A stretch of DNA of 64,000 nucleotides from Taxillus chinensis (taxonomy: Eukaryota; Streptophyta; Magnoliopsida; Santalales; Loranthaceae), in assembly GCA_023512835.1 (NCBI GenBank), contig CM042085.1, positions 7,106,062 to 7,170,061 of the forward strand, given 5' to 3'. The position numbers and the translations under genes are program-made. The first letter of the stretch is position 1; each line of letters starts with the position of its first letter. The notes under the pieces were generated by a model. It had not been told where the DNA came from and made no database searches. It saw only the letters and a program-made list of their open reading frames with translations. Below are positions 23,394-37,200 of the stretch, in pieces.

Positions 23394-23983
23394 AGGTTAA
23401 ACTACTTTGCCTGAGAGGTGGTTAAATCAGTGGCCTGAAGAGGCGGTTAAATTACTTGCTGGAGATGTGGTTTGTTAGCCAGTGTGGCTGGGGCTGGGGT
23501 TACACCCGCTTGTGTAGAATGTTTTATTTTCTTTTTCCTAATACTGTCACGTCACTACACCTGTGCACATGCATGTAGCCGCTAGGAACATGGGAAGGGT
23601 TGGGGAGACTTGATCCCTACTGAGCTGTGATTGCTCACCCCTCCTACTGTGTTTGCTTGTTTTTCATGGACTTACAGGCGTTAGGTGGATACACCAAGGT
23701 GGAAGACCATCTTCATTTTATTGTTCAGTTCAGTAATGTAATTTTATAATTTATGTAACCTCAGGGGGGGGGGGAATGTAATAAGGGATTGAACTGTAGT
23801 ATGGAACATGGTTGGTTTGTGACCCCTTTGATGTTTGAAATTAAATAAAGATGTGGCTTGTTTGTTTATTGTAATTATTAGTTTTGCTTGTGTGGTATCC
23901 AGTAATCCAACTCCTTTACCCTCCGTGTGGGTGAATGGGGAGTCACGTACCGGTTTTCCCGGGTCGGAAATCCGGGGCGTGAC
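23394..23983 (+). mobile_element. second related LTR 3' end
   Basis: This segment repeats the same landmarks as 22884-23393 in diverged form: ccctactgagctgtgattgc with gctcacccct, a T-rich run with acttacaggcgtt, and a final ccggggcgtgaca at 23983. It is therefore a 3' fragment of a related LTR lying directly behind the first. Confidence 0.5.
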
Positions 23984-25062
23984 ACACCCATTTTGTGACA
24001 CATGCAAAAACAAAAAAGTATTTGAAATAATATTTCATATAATTCTCCTTGCGCACGTGTTAGAAAATATGCAAATAATAAACACGTGCAAGAACAAAAG
24101 TTAATTGTAATGTCATTGAATTCACTTATCACCATACACGTGTTGATGAACATGCCAGTAATGAAGACGTGCATGGCCTTCTCTAGGATGTGCATGCTAG
24201 AATTTTTTCATACTTGCTCATTGATCTCTTTAGCTATCTTGTTTATCATTGTTTTGAATTCACTAACTCTATTTCCTTAGAAAAAATTTCAAAACAATAC
24301 AAAACACTAACAAAACTATACAGTATAATATATCCTAAACTAATACATAAAGCATACACTCAATCATAAAAAAAATAAAATAATAAACTTAATACATAAA
24401 TTTCACATGTATTAAATAATTCTATGGTCTAGAATAAAAAATATTAATAAAATAATATAATTTGCCCAAATGCCGACAACACCCGTTGATTGCGGAGGAG
24501 CTTTTGGGCCTTTGCGGCGGAGGCCAACGTGAACGCGGCGACAATGCTGTTCAACCTCTTCTCCTCCTCCGCTCACGAGATCACAAGAAACGAATCACCA
24601 ACAACGAAGGCGCAGTCGAGGTCCTCCTACAAATTCAGATGAACAAGAACCAGATGGGACATGCACTAATTTTTTTTTTTTTTCAAACTACTACGGTTTC
24701 AAATTCAAGACGATCCAATGTGCGTAGTGGGTATGGTTACGGTTATCGTCAGAAATTTCAACTGCAATGATTTACAGTGATTAAGTGCGTGTTAGTTTAG
24801 TTACATCATTAAACCATTTCCATCGTCGAGTTAAATTTTATTTCAACCTCGTTTACAGTGTCGTGGAGGAGGCCAGTTTGGTCATTTCGATGGACACATA
24901 CGGAATGGTGGGTCCCATCTCCTTCTCTCTCCGCCTTCTGCGACAACTCTCCCTGTCTGTCTCCCTTTCCCTCTCGCCTCCCCCATCTGGCCATCTGTAG
25001 TCAGCCATGTTCTAGGTTTCGGAAAACCGTGGACCGTTCCATCTCCTTTATCCTAAATTCCC
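23984..25062. other. spacer upstream of the PHD-GNAT gene
   Basis: AT-rich to 24468, then a GC-rich patch at 24469-24660 with several short open frames but no recognisable domain. Pyrimidine-rich DNA at 24910-25040 is probably the core promoter region of the gene that follows. Confidence 0.4.
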
Positions 25063-25069
25063 TATATAT
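25063..25069 (+). promoter_or_regulatory. TATA box of the PHD-GNAT gene
   Basis: tatatat within ccctatatatttt, about 165 bases before the start codon, followed by a pyrimidine-rich leader. It fits a core promoter; the start site is not proven. Confidence 0.45.
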
Positions 25070-25231
25070 TTTTTTTGTTTTTTTTTGTTTTTCTTCAATT
25101 GAATCGAGTTCCTAGTGTTGTTGTTTGTTTGTGAAATCTCAATCCGAATCGATTGTATACTAGTTTTTTTTTGGGGGGGGGGGGGGTGGTTTCCGGGTTC
25201 ATCAATCATCTGCTGTGGCGTCGTGTGGTCT

Positions 25232-28200
25232 ATGTCGGACGGTACAGATTTGGACGAGCTCGTGCTGTGTTCTCGGGTCCGGGCTGGTCACAAGCGCGAG
25301 TTTGCGTTCGCTTTGAAGGCTCAGGCCGAGATTTCAGGGTCGTTGGGGAAGACGAGGACGAGGAGGGCGCAGAATGGGGTTGTGGTGGGTCATGAAATTT
25401 CTGGTGACCCAGACAACAAGAGATTGAAGGGTCAGAGACCCAAGGAGGGTTCTGTTCCCACTGAGGAAGGGCATGGATTCGTTGAAGCTCGAATCACCAG
25501 AGATCCGGAGGAGGCGTCAGCTGATGGCGATTTGGATTGCCTCAGCGAAGAGGAGCCCAAAAGCGATGTGGTTGATCTGACGAGCGACGACGAGCCCAGG
25601 AGTCAGCTTTTGGAGTCGGCGAGCAAGGAGGCACACGCAGGCGATGAAGCAGCGAGACCCATTTGCGATATGGTCGAAATTGTGAGTGATGATGACCCCA
25701 AGAGCAATATGATCGATCATGGGAGCGAAAGCAAGTCCCAGATGTTTTCAATCAACAAGGAAGCAATGGACGATGATGCCAAAACCGCAAATGTGGAAGA
25801 AGATAGTGCAGCCGAAGTGGGCGAAGCTGTGGCAAAGCCTTGGAAGTTCTACACTCGCTCACTTTTGAGATTTAAGGCGGGGCCGAAGAAGGTGCCCTCG
25901 GTGGAGGGTGGCGCGGGAGATGTTGAGACCCAAAATATTATAAAAGCTAAGGGCGATGAGGTTAAGTCAAGCAGTGAGTGCGGGTATGATGATAAGGATA
26001 AAACAAATGGCGAGTGCAGCCCTATCCTTACTGCCTCCGTAAAGAAGTTGGGTGTGAATAATATGCCTAAAAATCTCAAGTTGGAGAAGAGACCAACTAT
26101 GCTGAGGGAGCTTCTTGCTACTGGTTTGCTAGAGGGCTTAACGGTGAAGTACATTCGTGGCCCAAGGGTAAGAATCTTACATAATGATTCACTGTGTTTT
26201 ATTTTTAAAAAATTTCTATGGACCCATATTTACCTATTGTCGTTTTCTGTGTTTAGTCGAGAGCCCATATGGAGACAGGGCTTCTAGGACTGATCACAGG
26301 CAGTGGGATTTTGTGTTATTGCAGCGCATGCAAAGGCAAAAAGGCAAGTCATGTTTTTGATAAATCAGTGCATTTTGGTAGCAGCATGCTCTAAACAACA
26401 TCATTTTTTTTTTGAAAAGGTTAGAAACGATTTATTAAAAAAATATATTAAACAAATGGGGGGAAACATGGAAAAACAAAGTACAGACAGAGCTTGCCAG
26501 TAAAAGAAAATCATTTGGGTGATAGAGCGGGCGATTTACGTTACATTTTCCCCTGTTTAGGTTGTTACGCCAAACCAATTTGAGTTGCATGCGGGTAGTT
26601 CAAATAAACGTCCACCCGAGTATACTTATCTGGAAAATGGGAACACCCTCCGTGATGTGTTGAATGCTTGCAAAAGTGTTCCACTAAATGCACTTGCAGC
26701 AACTGTAAATAATGCTATTGGGTGTTCATCCATTGTGAAATCTTCTGCCTGCTGGAATGACAAAGGTTACTTTCCATTTCCTTTAATTTCATTTTTAACT
26801 TCTTTTCAAAAGCACTTGTAATTAAAACTGTCATTTGTGATCACTGGAGTCTGTTCCTGAAGATGTTGGAATTAATCTAGCAATATCACCTGGGGAATGT
26901 CTTGGGATGAAAGAGTCTCAAGGTACCACCTCTCCTGTAACGGCTCATAGTAGTGATGGGTATGTCTTCTCTAAGTTCATCTCTGACATTATTTTATTAT
27001 TAATATTTTTATTATTACTCCCTTTGTCTGACAATGAATGTCCATATTTTCACTTTCTACTTCATTACTATTTTTGCACATGCCATTCAGTTAATTTGAT
27101 TTGTAATTGTATTTACGTTCATTTATAATTGTCTAGAAGGAAACATTTTTACAGGTATTAATAATACTTGAATACATAATTGAAATAGGAAGAACAATTA
27201 GCAGATGCAAATAAAATCGATTAAAATTATTACCAAATTGACAATTTTTATGGGACAGGGGGGGTATCATTTTTGGGGTTTGATTTTGTTGGTTACATCA
27301 TGCAGATCATAATATGTTCTTTACAGTTTTTTTTGTTATAAATGGGTAATAATGCTTTACATAGAAACATGTAATATTTATTTTAGTGAAAGATGTTTAT
27401 GGTCGTTTCTTTTTGATGGTATATTACAAAGTTTATCTTTATAATGCTAGCAGATTACTGAAGTACAATTGTGGAATAGCAATTTATGAAAACAAATTAT
27501 ATGACGATCTTCCTTTGTAGAAATATAGAATAGATTGGTTCCTTTTCTCTACTTAGTAGGTAGAATTCCAGGTGTAGTAGGTTTCGTGTTCTCGTTGTCA
27601 CGCGATAAAAAAATAGATACCCTCCTTATTGCAACTGTGGTGTTGAAGGATTTTTTTTTTTTTTAAATACAAAGAACTGCTGGGCTCGACGAAACAGATA
27701 GTATCAGCAACATTTGATAATGTTTTTTTGGAAACTATAAACTCTAGATTCCGGATTGAAAAGCCCTCGAAGAAGGATACAAAATAGACAATTCCTTGTG
27801 CTCATCTTTCCTGAAACCTTACAAATTCATAATATTGAAGTCATCTTTCCTGATTGTTGTGGGATGCCAAAAAATCACTATCTTCTAAAGGAGTTGACCT
27901 TCCTTGTGCTCAATTTGCAGAGTAAATGTCTGCAATATATGTGTTTTTTAAATTTGTAAATGCAATTGGTTCAGCAGGCCAGATCCCTTCTAATGGGCTA
28001 GTTGTGGCATGCTAAACACTGTAATTCTACTTTAGTGACTGCAGGTCTCACATGCCTAACTTATCTTCAAAGAAGCCTAAAGTTTCCTCAAAGAGTAATG
28101 TTTCATGCAGTAAAAGTCAGGGAAGAATAACACGGAAGTTAGTATTATTTTCCACTCATTATAATTATAAATATTTATTTTTGTTCAATACATGTAATTT

Positions 28201-31200
28201 TTATTTTTTGCCTTGATTTTGGTAAAGTAGGCTATCCTCTTGTTATTCAGCTGTTTTATTTATTATGTTTTGAAGAGATTTGAGTTTGCATAAATTGGTT
28301 TTCGAGGAAGATGTGCTGCCCAATGGAACTGAGGTTGCATATTATTCACGTGGGCAGGTTCTTGTGACTTATGATGAATATTGAAATGTGTTTTCATTTA
28401 TTTTTATTGATTTATCTTTCTAAACGTCATTTTGATGTTTCCACAGAAATTACTCGTTGGTTTCAAACAGGGATTTGGTATCCTTTGCACATGTTGCAAT
28501 TCGGAGGTACTTTTGATACATTCAAGTTAGAATTTATAGTCATTTGTGTTTGCATGCTTGTGTCCACAGCGGGCGGAAGGAGGTTGGTTGTGTTGTGTTT
28601 TGTTTAAAATGGGCAGGGCGATGATATTCTTCATATTAATATGCAGGTCAGCCCCTCACAATTTGAAGCTCATGCTGGCTGGGCTTCACGCCGCAAACCG
28701 TGAGTTTAGTTACATGGAATCCTTTAATGGCAAGATTTATGGAGTTCTCTACTCCCTTTTTTGCCCACTCCTTGTGTGCAATGTATTAATAAATTTTATT
28801 ACTTAATAAAAAAAGGCTCTACCCTCTTTTTTTCCACAGAAACCAATTCTGAATTTTTTTCTCAACTACTTTTGTCATAGCTCCTTCTTTACCTGTTTTG
28901 TTGTAGCTACCTTCACATATACACATCTAATGGGGTGTCTCTTCATGAGTTGTCTGTATCTTTATCAAGAGGTCGGAAGTTTTCTGCCATCGACAATGAT
29001 GATCTCTGCTCCATCTGTGCTGATGGGGGTGATCTTTTGTGCTGTGATGGCTGCCCAAGGGCTTTTCACAAAGGTTACCATTACTCTTTTGTTGCCAATT
29101 TTTGCTGTTATATTTCTTACGTGTTTGTGGGTTACCAATCAATGAATATTTGTAAATTAACTAATTTATTTTACTTATAGTATTAGTTTTTTAGTTGTTT
29201 TTTGCTATTGTTTTACCTGACCATTGCTTCCCTCAATTCCTTCAGCATCCTTAGTAAACCTTCTTCACTTTTAAAGCCTTTTTACTACTATCTGTTGTTT
29301 TTTTATCTTATCATGTGTTCATTTTTGGTGACCATGCGCAGAGTGTATTTCTCTGTCAAGTACCCCTGGCGATCCTTGGTACTGCAGATATTGCGAGACT
29401 AAGTTTCAACAGGAAAGGATTCTAGAGCATAATGCCAATGCTGTTGCAGCTGGAAGGATTGCTGGGATTGATCCTATGGAGCAGATTAACCAGCGCTGCA
29501 TTCGTATTGCCAAAACATCAGGGCCTTATATTGGTGGATGTGTTTTATGCAGGTCTTTCTTTGCCTATACTAATTTGCAAGTTAAGGCTGCATTTGGTAC
29601 AAACAATGTTAAGAACCACTCTTTGCAAAGATCTAGCAAGAGGAATAATAAAAAACTTGTCCTTATTTTATTTTCTTTTTCATCCCGTTCTAGGTGTTTG
29701 TCCCCATTCATATATAAGGACAAAGCAATTACAAACAGTTATAATAACCTACAACGGTTATAGACAATTATTATCGCATATGAAAACTGTAATAAATAGA
29801 CATAATTAATTAATAAAAAAAATACATAATTTAAGTCTTATTTTCTTTCTCCTCTGATATGTGATTAATGGTTAAGGAGTTATATCATTGCACCTCCAAG
29901 ACGGCTTATCGTCGAAATGTAGGAAATTGTTGTTGAAGCAAATCATGTTCCTTCCAACTGTCTGGTAAGTGATTTTTGATGATAAGGTTGCAGACATAGA
30001 AAACCAAATCTCCACTATTGGAGTGGACATCTTGGTGGTGGAATTAAGTGTTTGTTTCATCTGTTGGGCCTTCAAAAGATTTTATTTGAGGATGACCATC
30101 AATCATCTCATCCCAAGCTAATAAGAAATCCTCCAAATTCGAAAAATAAGTTTCACCTCAAACAAAAGGAACCAGAGGAGGAGGTTCCCTATGGAGACAT
30201 ACCCGCAGAGGAATGGAACCCAGTGTTAAAAGAATACTCAGCCCATGGTAAATACTGACTCCATCGTTTGGGCTGTTCCATAGCAAAACAATGCAATTAG
30301 GACTCCAAGCATTGATTAACTATCTCTGTTTGACAATCCGATTGTGGATGATATGTAGAACTTATGTTTAATTTTGTCTGATTGAGTTTAAATAATTCAA
30401 TCAATAAAGAACTAAGAAATACCATATCCTTGTTAGAAACAATTGGTCGTGCACAACCATGAAGACCCACGATATCTCGGAAAAATAAAGTAGCAATAGA
30501 TTTTGAGTGGGGATGTGAGTCATAGAAAATGAACATATTTGCTTAATTGGTCAATCACCACCAAGATGACATCAAGACTTCTGTATTTGAGAAGACTAGA
30601 GATAAAATCAAGAGATGTCTTTCCAGATTTGTGTTGGGATCGGTAATGGTTGCAGAAGGCCACTAGGTTTTGCGGTGTGATACTTAGCACACTGACACAT
30701 GTTGCAGTTATGTACATGTTGGCGTACTTCTGTTTTCAGTTGAGACCAATAAAATTGAAATGAAATTTGGTGCAAAGTTTTGACAAATCCATCATGGCCA
30801 GCAGCTAGAGTATCATGGGCTTCATGTAAGATTTTCTCCTCAAATTAGAAAATAATCTTTATAAAACACATTTTCTTCCCTAATAAACAGAAATTGTTTC
30901 CAGATTAAAATTTAATATGAACTTCAACATATTATAGAAATTAAACTCGCACCAAATAGATCCTAAATCTCCTACATTGCTTTTCATGTTGCCAGTAAAG
31001 TTTTGTTTTGCTATGTGTAGGTTATTTGTCGACATTGTTACTATTTATTGCAAACAGCCTGTTCTGGGGCTTGTTTATGATTAAACCCATGTTTATTAGG
31101 GTGTTCAGTAAACAACCCGTAGTGGCAGTGAGGTGGCATGCTTTGTTGTAGCATCAAGCTAGCACTCATTTGTAGCCCTACGTTGTTCCTTTTTCATATA

Positions 31201-34200
31201 TTGGCTTGTTGTTCCTAGCTGCAAAATGTTTTGTTGTATACATTGAGCTTATAATTTCACTTTTTTTTGGTTGTAGAGGTCATGATTTTAGCAAACGATT
31301 TGGTCCTCGCACTGTTATACTATGTGATCAGGTATTATATCTTCCCATCCCCGCAGCTGTATAATCACGCATCATTTTGGGCTTCTGGTGCACTTGTATT
31401 TTGTCACCTTTGGCTTGAGCGTGCAACTGTTTACATTTTCCAGTGTGAGAAAGAATATCATGTTGGCTGTTTAAAGAAGCACAATATGGATAATCTGCAG
31501 GTAGCTTTAGTGTGTCTGCTTTGTAATACTCGTTTTACTTGTGCAGATTTTTTTATTTTTATCCATGTGGACATTTGTTGTGGTTATAATGCTACTATCA
31601 CATTTATTACAGGCGTTGCCAGAAGGGCAGTGGTTCTGTTGCACAGAATGCGCTAGAATTCATTCTGATTTGCAGAAATTTGTAAGTCATGGAGAGGAAA
31701 GCCTTCCTGACAATCTTTTGAACGTTATAAAAAAGAAGCACAATGAAAAAGATCCAGTGACTAGTGGCAGTATGGATATAAAATTGAGAGTTCTCAGAGG
31801 GAAAAATGCTTCAGATAAAACCAGGCCTCTACTTTCAAAAGCTGTTGCTATTTTCCATGTAAGTAATTTCTTTGGTTGCTATTTTAAGTCACTTCAACCA
31901 TTTGTCTGATTTTGGTTGTCTGATTTGTTATAATACTGTTTAAATGTTTTGTTATTAAAATGTGCTAGTTAAAGATTAAGAGCGACCTCTACTACAAGTA
32001 CAACCAATTGATTTTAGGATGGAAGCCCTTTAAATTCTAATATGGTATCAACGTAGGTTATGTTTTTTCACTTGTGATATCTATTTTATGAGTGTTTTTT
32101 GATGTTACCTCATTTGTGACCATGTATATTATTCCTGTTGCCTTGACACATGAGAGGGTGCATTAGAAATGTCACATATTAGATAAGTTGTCAATCAAAT
32201 ATTAGTTAATAAAGATCAAGGATACCTCTCTTTCGGTCTATTGGTTTTAGGATGAAAATTCTTCGAACTCTAATAAAATGTTCTGGAGAGAGTTCACTCT
32301 ACATCTTCCTTTATTGGTACTTTTAATTATTTCCAAACTTATGTTTCCATTATATGGAGCAACATGGTGATGTCTTATTCCATATGCATTACCATTTGAG
32401 TAATCTCCTTGTTCTGTGGTTGATTTGAAATATTGTAGTATTTTTGCCAAACTTTTCATACGTGTTTCTCATCTTTTTATTGAGCCTTTCTTTATATCCC
32501 TCTTGGATTGAATGTTTGCATAGGGAGAGGATTGTTTCTCAAGTATTTTAGATGTAATTTGTGGGTTGTTCATTTTGATACTTGTCTCTTTTTTTTTTGG
32601 TTCCACTTCTTGTGTGCTCTCCTTAATAAAAGTCCTTTATTATCCATCAAAAATTGAGCCTTGTTGACTTGTTTTATAGTGATATATCCTTTCCGCATCT
32701 CTTATAGAGATGTGATATTATTAGTTTCAGCAAGGATATGATACTATTCCTAGAGTTTTGGCTATTGAACTCTATCATAAATGCAGTCATAAAACTCATA
32801 ACTGTACCAGAAAATACACTGCTCCATCTTTATTAATTTCCTATCTTTAACAGTTTTGGTTACCATATCTTGGACCCATTAATTTGCAAAATATCCTGTT
32901 GGAAAGTGGTTCTAACAGGATAAGATGGAATATGTAATTTCAGGAGCATCTATTTCCTTGAATGTATGATGTTAATATGGCTCCGCATGTGTTGAGATTC
33001 TTGCTTCCTTGGTTGCCCAATATATTCTTGACCCCCTAGGTGTCTAATATATTGTTCTCTCACAATTCCTTTACATCATGTTTGGTTCACAGAATGAAAT
33101 AGAAAAGAAATAGAATACCTATTCCGTGGGAATCGAATTAAGTAGGAATAAGTAAACTTTTGTTTGGTTGATAACATTTAAGTATGGATTAGAAAATACT
33201 TAATATAAAAAGGCAAAAACACCCTTTATGTTATTAAATTTGATTTTAAAAGTTACAAATGATAAGAAAAAGACAAAAATACCCCTCAATTTAAAAAAAT
33301 ATAATTCTTCTAATGACTTTAATAAGATAAAAATACCCTTAAATTTTTTTGGAATAAAAAAATATAAAAATACAAATTATGAAAAAAGTTCAACTTATTA
33401 AGTTAGCAATTAGCAAATCACATTTTCAATGGGCTTGTCCTATGGCCAACCCTTACATACCAACCACGGGAAGAAATGTATGTCAGAGAGTCAGAGACAA
33501 AAACACATTTGTGAGATGATAGTTTTATTCACATGGTCTCAATAGAGTAATAATTTTATATGATGCCCAATCCTTTTTATTGGGAATTTTTGTTTTTTTC
33601 CTTATTTTCTTTTTCCAAGTTGACTGAGATAATGAAATTGAAAAGCTACTAAGCTCTTTAAAGATCACTGTGCTTTTTATGAAATTCATGCAGAAGACCT
33701 GCCAACCACAAACTTAAGAAGCAGTAGCTAACGTATAGGTTGATTTCTCTTTCACCAAACACTGATGACAATGCCCCATTGGCGGCCATCATCAAGAAAA
33801 AAAAGATCTAACACGATGGATCTGGATAGGGAAACTAATGACCTACGATAGTAGCACTCTTCATCATTCATTAGTCAGATATCTGGCACGTCTTTCTGCG
33901 CTTCCTCTTCAATTTTTTCATATGCTTATTCTACTGATCAAATAGAAAACAAGCCCCACGGGGGCAGTGTGATGGTCATCCCTCGACCCACAGGCGACAT
34001 CATGCATTTGACTCCACGCATTGTGGGGTGGGGCGGGGTTTTAAATTAAGGACACTTTTTTTTAAAAGAAAACAATACTGAACTATCTTAATAAATCATG
34101 TGAACTGATAGAAGTAGAAACAAAGAAATAGAGATATGGCCATATGGGTGAGCTCGGTTTAACATCAATGTAGTTGGAAGATTACTAAATATAGATCCCA

Positions 34201-37200
34201 ATAGTAATCATTTTCATACAAAATGAAATTATTTTTAGTTGCCTTCCCTTTTTGATCAGTAAGTTTGTAGTACATTTCTCATCTAGTCATTTTATTCCGT
34301 GAAGTAGCTTGGCCTAGAATAGGCTCGTAATAGTCATTTTGCTCCTAAACATCAACCAAACAAGGGAATACAACTTTTTTTGAGAAGAAAAAGATATTTA
34401 CTGATACAAATCACTCTATGCTAGAATCTAGCAAAAGGAGACACTCTGGAATTTACAGCAGGTAGCATTTTTTTTAAAGACATCATTATTAATCTGTTTG
34501 TCCAATTATATAGATAAGGATAGAACAGTTACAACAGATTTGTTATAGTAACTGCCTATTAAAATCGAACCATATTTCACGCATAATTGGTCCCTATAAC
34601 TACCTATTAATTAACACAATAATTCATAATAAAAATACAGCCTTTTAAAGAATCACATCCTTTTGAATTTTATTTCTCTTTGATATGTGATAATTGGTTT
34701 GGGATTCTTATCATTGCACCCTTCTTGAAAAATTGACTTGTTGTGAAGCAAATCATACCGTTCCTAACTATCTTCCTTCGTTGCACAATCTTTCCAACAG
34801 ACCAAGAGTTCTAGCACCTTCAAACCACCAATTGCCCTACTATTGGAATTGGGTATTTGTCGGGTATTGTAAGGGTGCTTAGTTGATAGTAATCCACACA
34901 TATCCAATATCCTCCATGTATCATCTTTCTTTTTAACCAACAACATGGGTTGGCAAAAGGACTAGTACTTGAATGGATAAGCCCCCTTTATAATAATTCG
35001 GTTTGTTTCTTGATTTCATTTTTTTGACAATAGGGATAGTGCCTTAAAAGGGTGTAGAATTTGGGATTGGTGGAAAGGTATGTCAATACGATCTGGGTGG
35101 TGGTAAAGAAGAAGTTTCTTCAAAACCAGAGTGAAAATTCTAGAGAATTTCTTGTACAGTCTAGCTGGTAGTGATTGAATGTACCGAAAAAATTAAGGTT
35201 AAAGAGGTAAAGGATGAACCTTCTTTTGTATTTTTAACTCCAAAAATCTTCACTTGTCAGCCCTTACAATTGAATTTGAGGAATAACTTTTTCCAACCTC
35301 TATCGTTTCTAATGATGCAAGCCAAATGATTCCTAGAATGATCTCTGCACAGCCAAGGATCATTGGAAAAGTCTTGCTTGATGATGGGGCTGGGCATTTA
35401 GATAGCGACCTCGGGACAAATTTGATTAAAGGGAATGACAATCCTTTTTCCAATAGTAACACCAAGGAGGGACCTCCAAAACTAGAAATTTTAGTTGTGT
35501 TACAAGCATTGTGGAGATGAAGTTGTGCATAGAACTGATGTCCACTAAAATTAGAACAATACGCCCCATGATGGTACCACAAAATTGCATGGTTGTGGTG
35601 GCATTGTTACAAAGGAATATATCCAACTGTTTGTTCTCTATTTTTGATGGTTCTTCTTCGATCTCACAATTTTCTTCGTTGTTTTATGTTGGCTGCATCT
35701 CCATCTAAATCGTCCTACCAAGGTTGGTGATTTCGATCTTGAGGGTGACAATGTTGAATTCGAGTTTCAACCCTTTGGGATCCTTCAGGTATACTATCTA
35801 ATGCTGTAAGAGGAGGAATGGGTCGAGAGTGGGCTTCTACAAAAGCGATTCGACCATCTATAATTTTCAAGTGTAAGATTATGGTGGATAATTGTTGAGT
35901 CACATCAAAAGAAGGATTTTGAGGAATGATAGCAAATGGATTTGCATGGGGAGGGTTGGATTCTGATGGTTGAGAAGTAGGATCATTGTTGGAATTTTGT
36001 GTTTCATGGACAATTTGGCTTTATTACTAAATTGATACAAACCACCCTGTTAGAATCTAACAAGAGGAGATGCCCTAAAATTTACTAACATGTAGCACTT
36101 TATTTTTCTAGAAGATATTCCATTATTAATAATAATGGAACCGTTACTGTTACAATATATTTGTTTCAGTAACTGCCTATTAAAACTAAATCATAATTCA
36201 CGCATAACTACTTGTAACTAATTTATATAATTACCTATTGATTAACACAATAATTTATAATAAAAATATAGCCTTTTAAGGAATCACACCATTTTGAATT
36301 ATATTTCTCCTTTAATATGTGGCAATTGCTTTAGGATTCATATCGTGTACAAGAAAGCTCAATATAGGCGTATTCTTGATTGGACTACACCAATAGGACT
36401 TACGCCCCACACTTGTGACATGATTGAATGTGATTGGACTCTAGTAAATCTATGCAACACATTAGTATGTTTGCGTGCAAGCGTCACATGACACATGTAT
36501 GTAACAATCTCCTTTTCGAGAATATAGGCATGATTGGTTGGGTGGAATAAAATACCTGCTCGACCTTTATTCTAATTCTAGGGAATTATAATTCTTAGGG
36601 GTGATTATCGGTCAGTTTAGGCGGGTTACATCACTTTGTTAAACTGAATTTTTGATTTCCGATCAGGTTGACAAAATTGCTTAACACATCCAAATCGGTT
36701 TATTCAGTTTTCGGTTTAATTGGTTTTTGATTGATCGGTTTGTCGGATGAAATCGGATTACAGTTTTCCTATTCAATCCTAGCATCGCTAATTTTTCGTC
36801 TTAAATTCACAACATTAATACAAACTAGAATACATAATTTAATATTTAATCTCAATAAACCAAATCAAATAAATTATCGTCATCAAAAATACATTTGGAT
36901 TAAATCAGGTGGTTCACAATCAATAGACTTTTACTTCTAATTCATTTTTTTTTCCGTGTTAGAAAAAAATTTCATCCAAACGGTTTGGGCTGGTTGCACT
37001 ATTTATCTAATCGGTTTATTTGATTTTCGGTCGGCTTGAGAGGTTAGTTAACCCACCCAAATAGACATCGGTTTATTCGATTTTCGTTTTATTCGGTTTT
37101 CAGTTGGTCGGTTTTTTGGGTTAAATTGGTTTGTCGGTTTTATTCTTAGTCCGAGTAATTCTTTTGCTTGGTTTACCTTTTCTGGTAAAATTGCTATTCC

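Larger units (their letters stand above)
34402..36345 (-). mobile_element. degenerate gypsy element with both LTRs
   Basis: Two diverged LTRs of about 310 bp (34402-34712 and 36033-36345) flank a short minus-strand interior. The interior retains a protease-like [11 protein letters not shown] (about 35510-35545, corresponding to LVDTGSSHNFI) and an RT start [11 protein letters not shown] (about 34910-34945). RNase H and integrase are missing, so the element suffered a large internal deletion. The diverged LTRs point to an old insertion. It lies antisense to the host gene, like the related fragment in intron 10. Confidence 0.72.

Noticed and set aside
24462..24770. 102-aa plus-strand frame upstream of the PHD-GNAT gene
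   Set aside because: GC-rich patch, but no homologous motif, no promoter and no splice partner could be seen.
30052..30258. 68-aa charged plus-strand frame in intron 10 ([17 protein letters not shown]) as an extra exon of the PHD-GNAT gene
   Set aside because: It lies in the gypsy fragment; exons 10 and 11 join in frame without it and the joined CRGHDFS region matches the family.
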